Shown here: positions 8,602 to 16,082 of the stretch, piece after piece
How positions within the stretch are numbered: position 1 is the stretch's first letter
Layout: each line of letters opens with the position of its first letter
The notes under the pieces: generated by a model
Told to the model about the DNA's origin: nothing
The model's input: only the letters and a program-made list of their open reading frames with translations
Database searches by the model: none
NCBI GenBank assembly: GCA_900550635.1
Contig: URSZ01000034.1
Span: 1 to 19,777 of the forward strand
DNA length: 19,777 nucleotides
Direction: 5' to 3'
From: an uncultured Prevotella sp.
GTDB taxonomy: Bacteria; Bacteroidota; Bacteroidia; Bacteroidales; Bacteroidaceae
Translations under genes and position numbers: made by a program

Positions 8602-9228
8602 TTATATTTTCAATCCTGAGAAACACATGAAAGCAATGGCCATCAAACCTACGGTGATAAATGTGATTCCTAATCCTTGCAACGGTTTTGGTACATCAGA
8701 GTATGCCATCTTTTCGCGAATAGCGGCTAATCCCACAATGGCAAGCAGCCAGCCAATTCCGGAGCTTACAGCGTAATTGAATGCATCGCCCGTGCTTGTT
8801 ATCGCTCTGGAGTCGGTGAGCGGGTCCATTTCAATACGCTGTTGCATGAACAGTGAAGCACCCATTATGGCACAGTTCACGGCTATAAGTGGCAGGAAAA
8901 TACCTAATGCAGCATAAAGCGAAGGCGAGAATCGTTCTACCACCATTTCTACCAACTGCGTTATTGCTGCTATAACGGCAATAAAAAGAATAAACGAAAG
9001 GTAGGAAAGGTCTATGCCGAATATGCCGTCAGCACTAAGCACTTTTGTTTGCAGCAGGTAATTTATAGGAACTGTAACAGCTAAGACAAAAGTAACTGCT
9101 ATACCCAAACCAAATGATGTCTTTATGTTTTTTGATACCGCCAAGTATGAGCACATGCCCAAAAACGAAGCGAATATCATATTGTCCACAAATATCGAGC
9201 GGATAAACAAACTTATTTCGTGTCCCAT
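8602..9228 (-). CDS. nqrE: Na+-NQR subunit E
   Basis: Integral membrane subunit, 208 residues, with about six hydrophobic helices. Together with NqrD it holds an intramembrane iron-sulfur centre. The two ligand cysteines are visible as Cys26 (FLGMCSYLAVSK) and Cys119 (AVNCAIMGASLFM), in the pseudo-symmetric half-helix contexts known for NqrE/RnfA. The end (GLGITFITVGLMAIAFMCFSGLKI) is a typical NqrE C-terminus. It lies 54 bases after nqrD and 79 before nqrF. The ATG at 9228 gives the normal family start MGHEISLFIRSIFVDN. Confidence 0.98.
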   Translation of the reverse strand: MGHEISLFIRSIFVDNMIFASFLGMCSYLAVSKNIKTSFGLGIAVTFVLAVTVPINYLLQTKVLSADGIFGIDLSYLSFILFIAVIAAITQLVEMVVERFSPSLYAALGIFLPLIAVNCAIMGASLFMQQRIEMDPLTDSRAITSTGDAFNYAVSSGIGWLLAIVGLAAIREKMAYSDVPKPLQGLGITFITVGLMAIAFMCFSGLKI

Positions 9229-9282
9229 TTTATTATATTATGTGTGGATTGTATTATTATTGGTAAATGTGGTTTGATAATG

Positions 9283-9903
9283 TTAGTCTTTTTGTATTAT
9301 TCGGCTTACCCAGATTATACAGCCCAATATTATCAGTGCCATTGCAGGCGTTGTCATCATGCTGTTGTCTAAGTACCCTAAATTGTATGCGGCATCGGGG
9401 ATGAATTTGAAACCAAAAAGGCTTCCGGAACCTAATATCTCTCTTACAGCCCCTACTATAGCCAAAATGTATGCGTATCCAAGTCCATTGCCTATGCCGT
9501 CAAGAAAACTTTCCCATGGCGCGTGGTTCATGGCAAAGGCTTCCAGTCTACCCATGAGTATACAGTTGGTAATTATTAATCCTACGTACACAGACAGCTG
9601 CACGCTTACATCGTATGCCACCGCCTTGAGCAACATGCTTACTATTGTTACCAAAGCTGCTACGACAACGAGCTGTACTATTATTCTTATTCTGTTAGGG
9701 ATAGTTTTACGAATAAGTGATATAATAAGGTTGCTGAATGCCGTAATAATTGTAACCGACAGCCCCATGACTATGGCAGGCTTGAGTTGTGAAGTAACTG
9801 CAAGGGCAGAACAAATACCGAGAATTTGTATCGTTATCGGATTATCCTTTCCGAGCGGTGCGGTAAGGACTTCTCTGTTTTCTGTAGAAAATAATTTGGC
9901 CAT
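9283..9903 (-). CDS. nqrD: Na+-NQR subunit D
   Basis: Integral membrane subunit, 206 residues, about six helices, homologous to NqrE. It carries the second pair of cysteines for the NqrD/NqrE intramembrane iron-sulfur centre: Cys31 (LGICSALAVT) and Cys114 (IITNCILMGRLEAFA). The motif PWESFLDGIGNGLGY and the following AIVGAVREILGSGSLFG are characteristic of NqrD. It lies 65 bases after nqrC and 54 before nqrE, within one transcript. Confidence 0.98.
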   Translation of the reverse strand: MAKLFSTENREVLTAPLGKDNPITIQILGICSALAVTSQLKPAIVMGLSVTIITAFSNLIISLIRKTIPNRIRIIVQLVVVAALVTIVSMLLKAVAYDVSVQLSVYVGLIITNCILMGRLEAFAMNHAPWESFLDGIGNGLGYAYILAIVGAVREILGSGSLFGFKFIPDAAYNLGYLDNSMMTTPAMALIILGCIIWVSRIIQKD

Positions 9904-9968
9904 ATTTCTTGTATACTGATTTAATTAAAAAACGCCACCAATATTATGTTGTGTAATGCGTGGACTTT

Positions 9969-10673
9969 CTATTTATCCAATAAAAAAGTTTTGTATTTGG
10001 TTAGGCAGTCATGAATCATGTCGCTGACTCCAACGTTTGTGAAAGTCGCGCCTGAAATTCCGTCGCATTGGTAATCTTCCTGACCTGCGTCACGTTTTTT
10101 TACGACACTAAGTAAAATGTTTTCATCGCCTTCCTTAAAGAGCTTTTTACCTATAAATTGATCTTGAAAAGATTGCTCTGTTATTCTGGCTCCAAGTCCT
10201 GCTGTTTCACTTGCGTGGCTGAAATAGGCTCCGAAAACGGTGTTCTTGTCTTCATTGAGTGCGATATATCCCCAAATACTTCCCCATAATCCTTTACCGT
10301 TAAGAGGAATAACGTATTTAGTCTGTCCGTCAATATAGCAGTAATAAACAGGAAGATTTTCATCAGAGATGTCTTTCATGTTGACTTTGAAGCCTGCTCC
10401 ATCCTTATTGTTTCCTTCGTCTACAACAGAACCGTCGGAACGGATGATTTTGTCGTAAGAAATGCATTTGTTGTATTGTTCTTCGACTTCGTTATTGTTT
10501 ATGTTCCGAATGTTTAATGAGGCAAGTATCTGTTTTTTCTTGTCTATGCGTTCGTTTGCAAGAGAAGCCGGTTCTAACGCTTTAGAAACAAACGCCAATA
10601 GAAACGCAACGATAATTACTACTATCGACGAATATACTATAATGTATGTATTGCTGTTTGTGTTGAGTTTCAT
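9969..10673 (-). CDS. nqrC: Na+-NQR subunit C (covalent FMN protein)
   Basis: Subunit with one N-terminal membrane helix (about 10-30) and a periplasmic FMN-binding domain; 234 residues. The covalent flavin site is clear: DGISGAT followed by FT, with Thr210 as the residue that carries FMN through a phosphoester bond in this family. GLWGSIWGYIAL and FSHASETAGLGARI are further family blocks. Flavinylation needs an ApbE-type flavin transferase, which is not in this window and must be encoded elsewhere. The start lies 7 bases after the nqrB stop codon, so the two are probably translationally coupled. Confidence 0.98.
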   Translation of the reverse strand: MKLNTNSNTYIIVYSSIVVIIVAFLLAFVSKALEPASLANERIDKKKQILASLNIRNINNNEVEEQYNKCISYDKIIRSDGSVVDEGNNKDGAGFKVNMKDISDENLPVYYCYIDGQTKYVIPLNGKGLWGSIWGYIALNEDKNTVFGAYFSHASETAGLGARITEQSFQDQFIGKKLFKEGDENILLSVVKKRDAGQEDYQCDGISGATFTNVGVSDMIHDCLTKYKTFLLDK

Positions 10674-10680
10674 GTTACAT

Positions 10681-11835
10681 TTATTTTAGTTTTATCCTGC
10701 GAATACGGCGTCTTACATTGCTTTGAACAAAGCAATAGTCTATAGCGGGAGCAAAAATATTCATCATTAAGATAGCTAACATCATGCCTTCCGGATAGCC
10801 AGGATTCATTACGCGAATGACAATAGCTATAACCCCAATTAGGAAACCATAGATGTATTTACCCTTTTCGGTGCGTGCGCTGGTTACAGGGTCGGTAGCC
10901 ATGAAAACTGCGCCGAAACAGAAGCCGCCAAGTATAATATGTTCATACCATGAAATAGGAGTCATTCCGGCATATTTGAATAGTGAAGCCGTTATGATTC
11001 CTCCTGCGAATACGCTAATCATTGTTTTCCAACTGGCAATTTTTGTTACCAATAGGATTATTGCGCCTATAGCTATTGCTATAACGCTCGTTTCTCCTAT
11101 GCTTCCAGGAATGAGCCCTATAATAGAATCAGAAAGCGAAGCTGTAGGTGTGTTTCCTAAACTTACTTGTGCCAATGGCGTTGCTGCAGAGTATGCGTCC
11201 GGTAATTTGTTGCCGAGTCCTAAAATCGTGTCGTTGGCAATCCAAACCGCGTCGCCAGACATCTTTGACGGATATGAAAAAAACAGGAACGCGCGTGCTA
11301 TCAGCGCTACGTTAAAGATGTTCATTCCGGTGCCGCCAAATATTTCTTTTGCAAAAATTACGGCAAATGCGACGGCAATAGCCATTATCCATAAAGGACA
11401 ATTTACAGGTAAAATCATCGGGATTATTATACCTGTAACCAAATAGCCTTCCTGTATTTCTTCGTGTTTCCATTGTGCTACGGCAAACTCAATGCCCAGT
11501 CCCACTATATACGACACGATTATTTTAGGTAAAACGGCAAGGAATCCGTAAGAAAACATTTCAATAAAAGTGCCTTCAACGCCTGCTGCTTTGTAATTTT
11601 GGAAACCTACGTTGTACATGCCGAAAAGCAAAGCCGGCATTAGGGCTATTACAACAAACGACATTATACGTTTCGAGTCAATAGCGTCATGAACTGAAAC
11701 TCCTGATTTCGATGTCGCAGACGGTACGAAAAGGAATGATTCAAAGCCTTCGAATACAGACCGGAAAGGTTTCAGCTTTCCGCCTTCTTCAAATTGTGGC
11801 TTTATCTTATCAAGATATTTTTTAAGTTTACTCAT
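10681..11835 (-). CDS. nqrB: Na+-NQR subunit B (membrane FMN and quinone-site subunit)
   Basis: Largest membrane subunit, 384 residues, with about ten hydrophobic helices. It carries a covalent FMN and, in studied homologues, riboflavin and the sodium path. The flavinylation motif is DAYSAATPLAQ with Thr219; the pattern S-x-A-T is kept. Other family blocks seen: an amphipathic N-terminus, KEIFGGTGMNIFNVAL and ALIARAFLFFSYP in the middle, and FGAVFMATDPVTSARTEKG near the C-terminus. It lies 59 bases after nqrA and 7 before nqrC. Confidence 0.98.
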   Translation of the reverse strand: MSKLKKYLDKIKPQFEEGGKLKPFRSVFEGFESFLFVPSATSKSGVSVHDAIDSKRIMSFVVIALMPALLFGMYNVGFQNYKAAGVEGTFIEMFSYGFLAVLPKIIVSYIVGLGIEFAVAQWKHEEIQEGYLVTGIIIPMILPVNCPLWIMAIAVAFAVIFAKEIFGGTGMNIFNVALIARAFLFFSYPSKMSGDAVWIANDTILGLGNKLPDAYSAATPLAQVSLGNTPTASLSDSIIGLIPGSIGETSVIAIAIGAIILLVTKIASWKTMISVFAGGIITASLFKYAGMTPISWYEHIILGGFCFGAVFMATDPVTSARTEKGKYIYGFLIGVIAIVIRVMNPGYPEGMMLAILMMNIFAPAIDYCFVQSNVRRRIRRIKLK

Positions 11836-11894
11836 TGCTATTTTAGAGCTTGATTTATTTGGCTTTATTGATTCAAAAAAATATTATTACTCGC

Positions 11895-13247
11895 TTATGA
11901 CATTTCGCTGCGTAAATAGTCGAGCCCTTCACGAACAATGCGTTGTAGTTCAAGTTTTGAGGAATCCACAAATTCTGCAACGGCAAAATCTTCGGGAGCG
12001 ACTTCGTATATGCCGAGTTCTTCCATACGGTCTATATCTTTAGCGATTATGGCTTTTACCAGATAGCCTGCGTAAATGTCCATGGGAAATACCCTGTCGT
12101 ATTCTCCACTCATTATTATATGGCGTTCGCCACCTTTTATGCGTGCGTCAAGATTATATTTCTTTTTTGGAAAAAGCCAGGATAAATACGAATGACTGGT
12201 AGAAAATTCGTTAAGTCGGGGACTTATCCACCCTAAAAGTTCGTTAACATCGTCACCTTCGGGTATAACTGTTACTTCAGTGGACTTTGCCGACAAGTAG
12301 CCGTCGATGGCAGCTTTTTTGCCAACGAGCGGGTTGCCGTTTATTACCCTTATGTGTTCGGTATGCTTTAGTTTACCTTCAAGAAGCGGTGTCAACCTTG
12401 AACCTATTACTATGTTATAATACTGTGGCTCTTTTACTTCCGCTCCTGCAAGTGCTATCCTGCGAGTGAAATCCAATCGACCGGTAAGAAGCAACTTCCC
12501 GAAGAATATAACTTCTTCAGCTCCAATTGTCCATACAATGTCTCCTTTATTAACGGGATAAGTGTTGTTTATTTGTACTCCTACGTTTCCGGAAGGGTTG
12601 GGACCTTTGAAAATGTTTATGTCGGCACAACTTATTTTTGAAATAAAAGAATCATTCTGCTCAGGTGAAATGCCGATGTGTACCGGTGCTATTTTTGCAA
12701 ATGCTTCGATACCGGCAGAGAAAAATTCCTCACGCCCTTTTGATACGATTCCGAAATCCGAGGCCAAAGGCATTTTGCTGAAAGCAGATACAAATATGTC
12801 TCGCGGTGTTATGCGGGTATCTGGTACTATATCGTATGGGCGTTGCCTTATGAATTCTGATATTCCTGAAGCGTTTAGCAAATCCACGACCTTTTCAGAC
12901 GTTAGTTTCGCAATGTCAAACTTGCTGAAATCTATAGCACTATATTCACCGTCGTTTTCTATGCGTACTGATAGCAGTTTGCGTCTTTCTCCGCGTTCAA
13001 CACTTAAGACTTTACCGCTTACTGTTGCGGTAATCATTTGCGCCTCGTTGCGTTTGTCTACAAATATGGGTGTTCCTATTTTAACGTTGTCGCCTTCTTT
13101 GACAACGACCCGTGGCACACATCCGGTGAAATCATCGGGGCATATAGCAACGTCTGTAATCTTGCCTTCAATGTTGCTTACTATGTTTTCAGCCGTGCCT
13201 TCAAGGTTCAGGTCCAATCCTTTGCGCAGATTGATAACTTTCGACAT
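11895..13247 (-). CDS. nqrA: Na+-NQR subunit A
   Basis: Cytoplasmic-side peripheral subunit of Na+-NQR, 450 residues, associated with quinone binding in Vibrio. It begins MSKVINLRKGLDLNLEG, the normal NqrA opening. An in-frame ATG nine codons upstream (13274) is rejected because it would leave almost no leader after the mapped promoter. Family blocks include VKEGDNVKIGTPIFVDK, TATVSGKVLSVERGERR (a lipoyl/barrel-sandwich-like segment) and FKGPNPSGNVGVQINNTYPVNKGDIVW in the middle. It is first of the nqrABCDEF operon, with a near-consensus promoter about 35 bases upstream. Confidence 0.97.
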   Translation of the reverse strand: MSKVINLRKGLDLNLEGTAENIVSNIEGKITDVAICPDDFTGCVPRVVVKEGDNVKIGTPIFVDKRNEAQMITATVSGKVLSVERGERRKLLSVRIENDGEYSAIDFSKFDIAKLTSEKVVDLLNASGISEFIRQRPYDIVPDTRITPRDIFVSAFSKMPLASDFGIVSKGREEFFSAGIEAFAKIAPVHIGISPEQNDSFISKISCADINIFKGPNPSGNVGVQINNTYPVNKGDIVWTIGAEEVIFFGKLLLTGRLDFTRRIALAGAEVKEPQYYNIVIGSRLTPLLEGKLKHTEHIRVINGNPLVGKKAAIDGYLSAKSTEVTVIPEGDDVNELLGWISPRLNEFSTSHSYLSWLFPKKKYNLDARIKGGERHIIMSGEYDRVFPMDIYAGYLVKAIIAKDIDRMEELGIYEVAPEDFAVAEFVDSSKLELQRIVREGLDYLRSEMS

Positions 13248-13281
13248 AAGGTATGTATGTTCGTTAAAATTCAAAGTGTCA

Positions 13282-13312
13282 CAAATGTACGAAATAATAT
13301 TTATTTGCCAAA
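13282..13312 (-). promoter_or_regulatory. Promoter of the nqr operon (Bacteroidetes type)
   Basis: On the minus strand TTTG (13312-13309) and TACATTTG (13289-13282) are separated by 19 bases, an exact match to the TTTG-N19-TAnnTTTG promoter of Bacteroidetes. The start site should be near 13278, about 30 bases before the nqrA ATG at 13247. This supports the shorter nqrA start and suggests strong housekeeping expression of the sodium pump. Confidence 0.85.
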
Positions 13313-13475
13313 AAAATTAACAAACGAAAGAATTTATTATGTATATCCGGTAATAATGGTAGGGTATATTCCCGAAGAGCGGACAGAGTATAGTCATGAT
13401 AAAATCATGTAAGAAATCGGGCTCTTTGTTTCAACTTGCAGCGTGTGTAATGGCTTCATAAATAGTGCGTGCTTT

Positions 13476-13599
13476 TTTGTCCGCATTGGATTAGGCGTTT
13501 TTTTGTTCCGCATATCAAGCCGTAAAAAATATGTCTGACATATTTTAAAATAGGTCAGACATATTTTAAATTATGTGCCTTGTATTTTTGTTCTCCTCC
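13476..13599 (+). repeat. Intergenic palindromic element, copy 2
   Basis: It starts TTTGTCCGC (13476-13484) and after 50 bases reaches three abutting 21-bp modules. Module 1 (13526-13546) is a perfect palindrome of AAAATATGTC with one central base. Module 2 (13547-13567) differs by one arm base (AAAATAGGTC), the same change seen in the middle module of copy 1. Module 3 (13568-13588) is degenerate but nearly identical to the third module of copy 3. TGTTCTCCTCC follows. It sits between the divergent nqrA and yigZ promoters. Weaker similarity may run on to CCGTCACAA (13617-13625), also present after copy 3. The rest of this gap has only minor AT-rich inverted repeats, for example CATGAT-AAA-ATCATG at 13395-13409. 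Confidence 0.75.
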
Positions 13600-13775
13600 A
13601 AACAGTGGTTTAAGGCCCGTCACAAAAGGGATTCGTAAAAGCGTCTGTATTCGTCTTTTTCTGACAGTTTTAATCGCACGCGAAAATATTGAAAAAATCT
13701 AATATGATTTTTCTCAGGTTTATGGTAGGGATTGCCCAAGTTTTTACCGTGTGATAATATTCCGATTCGTATTTG

Positions 13776-13783
13776 TATCTTTG
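13776..13783 (+). promoter_or_regulatory. Putative -7 box of yigZ, almost abutting the start codon
   Basis: TATCTTTG fits TAnnTTTG exactly and ends four bases before the ATG at 13788. If used, transcription would begin at or next to the start codon, giving a leaderless or nearly leaderless mRNA. No good -33 TTTG lies 19-21 bases upstream, so the call is tentative. Confidence 0.4.
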
Positions 13784-13787
13784 TAAC

Positions 13788-14387
13788 ATGTTAATCGACG
13801 AATATCGTACAATAAAAGGTGCAGGCCAAGGATTTTACTCTGAATTAAGGAGCAAGTTCCTGGCGTTTGCCTATCCTGTAGAGAACGCCGACGAGGCAAT
13901 GCACATAATATCAGGAATGAAGCGCGAGTATCATGACGCCCGACACGTAGCGTATGCTTATATGATAGGTGCTGATTGTAATGTGTTTCGCTGCAATGAT
14001 GACGGCGAGCCCTCCGGTACGGCCGGGCGGCCTATTCTCGGACAGATACGCTCGTCAGGATTAACTAATGTCCTGGTAGCTGTAGTTAGATATTTTGGCG
14101 GAGTAAAACTCGGTACGAGTAGGCTGGCCGAAGCCTATCGTGCTGCAGCGGCGGATGCATTGTCTAATTGTGAGATTGTAGAACGCTACGTTACGGTAAA
14201 ATTTTCGTTCCGTTTCAGTTACGAACAGATGAATAATGTTATGCGTATATTGCGGAACAGTGAATCTAAGATAATTGAAAATACTTACGATGAAGGTTGC
14301 AAGATAACAGTAGAAGTGCGCCAGTCAAAAGTTGGGGACTTGCAAGCAAGTCTTGAAAAGGTTGAGACATTATTTATTGATAAATAA
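13788..14387 (+). CDS. yigZ: YigZ/IMPACT family protein
   Basis: A 199-residue member of the YigZ/IMPACT (UPF0029) family. Members have an N-terminal RNase PH/ribosomal S5-like fold and a small C-terminal ferredoxin-like domain. Eukaryotic IMPACT modulates Gcn2; the bacterial role is not settled and is generally linked to translation. The hallmark blocks are intact: DDGEPSGTAGRPIL (71-84) and VVRYFGGVKLGTSRL (99-113), with the C-terminal domain from about 135. I chose ATG 13788. The in-frame TTG at 13773 would place the -7 box inside the gene and adds residues not matching family starts. A GNAT gene starts 10 bases after the stop, so the two probably form a small operon. Confidence 0.93.
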   Translation: MLIDEYRTIKGAGQGFYSELRSKFLAFAYPVENADEAMHIISGMKREYHDARHVAYAYMIGADCNVFRCNDDGEPSGTAGRPILGQIRSSGLTNVLVAVVRYFGGVKLGTSRLAEAYRAAAADALSNCEIVERYVTVKFSFRFSYEQMNNVMRILRNSESKIIENTYDEGCKITVEVRQSKVGDLQASLEKVETLFIDK

Positions 14388-14397
14388 TTTAGAAAAA

Positions 14398-14934
14398 ATG
14401 GAAATAAAAAGAATTGACAGTGAATCTGAATTGTGGTTTGCAGAACGGTTGTATTTGCACAGCTTTCCCGAAAACGAACGTCGTGATGTGGAGGATTGGA
14501 TTCGCTTAACACATAACGAACCGGCTTTTCATAACAATATTATATTGGAAGATTCTAAAAATGTAGGGCTTATAACTTTTTGGAGCTTCGCTGATTTCGT
14601 ATATGTTGAACATTTTGCAATAGACAATTCCATACGCGGAAAAGGATTAGGCGGGCTGGCTATAGAAATGCTTTTAAAGAAAGTAGAAAAACCTGTCGTA
14701 TTGGAAGTAGAACCGCCTGTTGGTGATATAGAGAAACGGAGAATTGCTTTTTATGAGCGTCATGGGTTCATATTGTGCGATAAAAAGTATTTCCAGCCGG
14801 CGTATGACGAAAGGAAACAAGGAATGGAATTGAAAATCATGTACTCCGGCATAGATGACATTGAAGAAATGTACGACGAAATAGTAAAATCGTTGTACGA
14901 AAAAGTATATAGAACAAAATATCCTTTGTCTTAG
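14398..14934 (+). CDS. GNAT family N-acetyltransferase
   Basis: A 178-residue protein with the GNAT acetyl-CoA fold. Motif A is visible as VEHFAIDNSIRGKGLGGLAI (about 70-89); its R-x-x-G-x-G loop (R80 to G85) binds the acetyl-CoA pyrophosphate. The following strand is VVLEVEPP (100-107), and IAFYERHGF (116-124) is the usual motif B helix with its conserved Tyr. The substrate is unknown; candidates in this group include small amines, amino acids and protein N-termini. I chose ATG 14398, ten bases after yigZ. A longer frame from 14332 would overlap yigZ and adds an unrelated basic stretch. The stop codon touches the stop of the convergent gene. Confidence 0.9.
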   Translation: MEIKRIDSESELWFAERLYLHSFPENERRDVEDWIRLTHNEPAFHNNIILEDSKNVGLITFWSFADFVYVEHFAIDNSIRGKGLGGLAIEMLLKKVEKPVVLEVEPPVGDIEKRRIAFYERHGFILCDKKYFQPAYDERKQGMELKIMYSGIDDIEEMYDEIVKSLYEKVYRTKYPLS

Positions 14935-15666
14935 CTATTTGGAAAGATTGTCAGACAAAGAGATTCTTTGTTTTATCTTACTCCAAGCCTGCGTATCAAA
15001 CAGACAGCATTTTTTCATGGTGTTTCTCATTTCCTTGAAGCGTACAGCCGGAATTACAAAACTAAGTTCGTCTGTTTCAACATAAGGGCGAACCGACGGG
15101 TCGAATAGGCCTACGAATGTCCGCCTGCCGCCTAATCGATTCTCGCGTACAGCATAGCTGATTACAGTGGCACATCCGGCACCGAAAGGTGCCGATACGG
15201 CGTCTTCCGCGTTGTTGTCGAAGTAAGCCCATGTTGCCAGTCCTGAAAGTATGTCTGGATTGGCGAAAAACAGCAGGCCTTCCATATTGTCAAATGAAAC
15301 AGCGTGGTCAATACGCACGAAGTTAAGGTACTTTTTGTCGGTAAGTTGAACGTCAAGTTTAGCGACATACTCTGCTACGTCCTTTGGAGTAGCTTTATAC
15401 CGTTCTTTTTCGGAGACAAACGTGTAGACTCGCTCTTGAAGCGGGGCAAAACCGGCGTAGTGCCTCCCGCCACCACATGTAACTGTGTCTTTGCTTAGTG
15501 TGATGTTTTGGCCTTGTTTTGCTTTAACCAACAGCTTGAACATGCACCCGTTGGTATTCTCCGGCGAGGCAACTGGAGTATCACTGTAATAAAACAATAT
15601 CGGAAGCGGGGCTTTTTCGCCGAAAGCTTCACGGTAGTCACGTATGAAATCAGAAGTACCGGTCAT
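14935..15666 (-). CDS. DUF169 family protein, function unknown
   Basis: A 243-residue protein that looks like the DUF169 (COG2043-type) family, whose function is not established. Seen: PLPILFYYSD (21-29 region); a first conserved-looking cysteine in NTNGCMF (Cys41); a Cys-Gly-rich block TCGGGRHYAGF with Cys64; and GAGCATVISYA with Cys165. It also has RIDHAVSF and LFFANPDILSGLATW segments. The three cysteines in conserved-looking contexts could bind metal or a cofactor, but this is inference. There is no signal peptide, so it is probably cytoplasmic. I chose ATG 15666; an in-frame ATG at 15750 would add 28 residues over a promoter-like sequence. It is a single-gene unit on the minus strand, convergent with the GNAT gene. 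Confidence 0.8.
   Translation of the reverse strand: MTGTSDFIRDYREAFGEKAPLPILFYYSDTPVASPENTNGCMFKLLVKAKQGQNITLSKDTVTCGGGRHYAGFAPLQERVYTFVSEKERYKATPKDVAEYVAKLDVQLTDKKYLNFVRIDHAVSFDNMEGLLFFANPDILSGLATWAYFDNNAEDAVSAPFGAGCATVISYAVRENRLGGRRTFVGLFDPSVRPYVETDELSFVIPAVRFKEMRNTMKKCCLFDTQAWSKIKQRISLSDNLSK
14955..14979 (+). terminator. Candidate terminator of yigZ-GNAT inside the convergent gene
   Basis: ACAAAGA (14955-14961) and TCTTTGT (14965-14971) form a 7-bp stem with a 3-base loop, followed on plus by TTTATCTT. It lies 20 bases past the GNAT stop, within the 3' end of the DUF169 coding sequence. The stem is AT-rich and weak, so this is only a candidate. Confidence 0.35.
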
Positions 15667-15692
15667 TTGTTCTTTTTTGATAGCAGTTGCGG

Positions 15693-15700
15693 TAAAGGTA
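15693..15700 (-). promoter_or_regulatory. Possible -7 box of the DUF169 gene
   Basis: On the minus strand TACCTTTA (15700-15693) is one base from TAnnTTTG and would give a leader of about 20 bases before ATG 15666. No convincing -33 box lies 19-21 bases upstream. It falls inside the longer reading frame from 15750, which favours the shorter start. Confidence 0.35.
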
Positions 15701-15812
15701 AAAAGAAATTTCGAAAAAACATTAGAAGAAAATCGGTTTAAGATATGCAAATTGACCCTTGGGATGTAAATGAAAATATTCCATTCCTAAGTACGGAGTT
15801 TGTGCGTCTATA

Positions 15813-15970
15813 TTTGTCTGCTTTTTTCGGATGTTTTTCGAACGGGTTTTCAAGGGGCAAAAAATATGTCTGTGAAATTTTAAAATTTCTCAGACATATT
15901 TTCGATTATGTGCCTTGTATTTTTTCTTTTCTCCCACGTGGGTATAACACGCTGAAAATTAGTTTTCACT
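15813..15970 (+). repeat. Intergenic palindromic element, copy 3
   Basis: It starts TTTGTCTGC (15813-15821) and after 48 bases reaches modules at 15861-15881, 15882-15902 and 15903-15923, then TTCTTTTCTCC (15924-15934) and a segment ending AGTTTTCACT (15961-15970). From TTTGTCYGC to AGTTTTCACT it is 158 bases, exactly as in copy 1. Modules 1 and 2 are not palindromes on their own, but the second is the reverse complement of the first at 20 of 21 positions. A perfect CCCACGTGGG palindrome lies at 15933-15942. No gene is visible between the DUF169 promoter region and the end of lysA. Confidence 0.75.
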
Positions 15971-16082
15971 TTTTTTGCGCAGAAACGGCTGTTTTCCGTC
16001 ACAAGTTTTTAGTCGTTTTATGTCCGCTTTTGCGGTTTCTTGCAGTGAAGAATACTTATGGGCCAAATATTCCGGATGTACA

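Noticed and set aside
7236..13247. Rnf complex instead of Na+-NQR
   Set aside because: Gene order is A-F of Nqr, NqrF has the ferredoxin-FAD-NAD domain layout, and there is no RnfB or RnfC polyferredoxin.
13248..13274. Upstream ATG at 13274 for nqrA
   Set aside because: It would leave only a few bases after the predicted transcription start and adds residues absent from the usual NqrA start.
13526..13567. Shared transcription terminator role for the palindromic element
   Set aside because: Copy 2 lies between divergent promoters where no transcript needs to end, and copy 1 lies beyond an already strong nqrF terminator.
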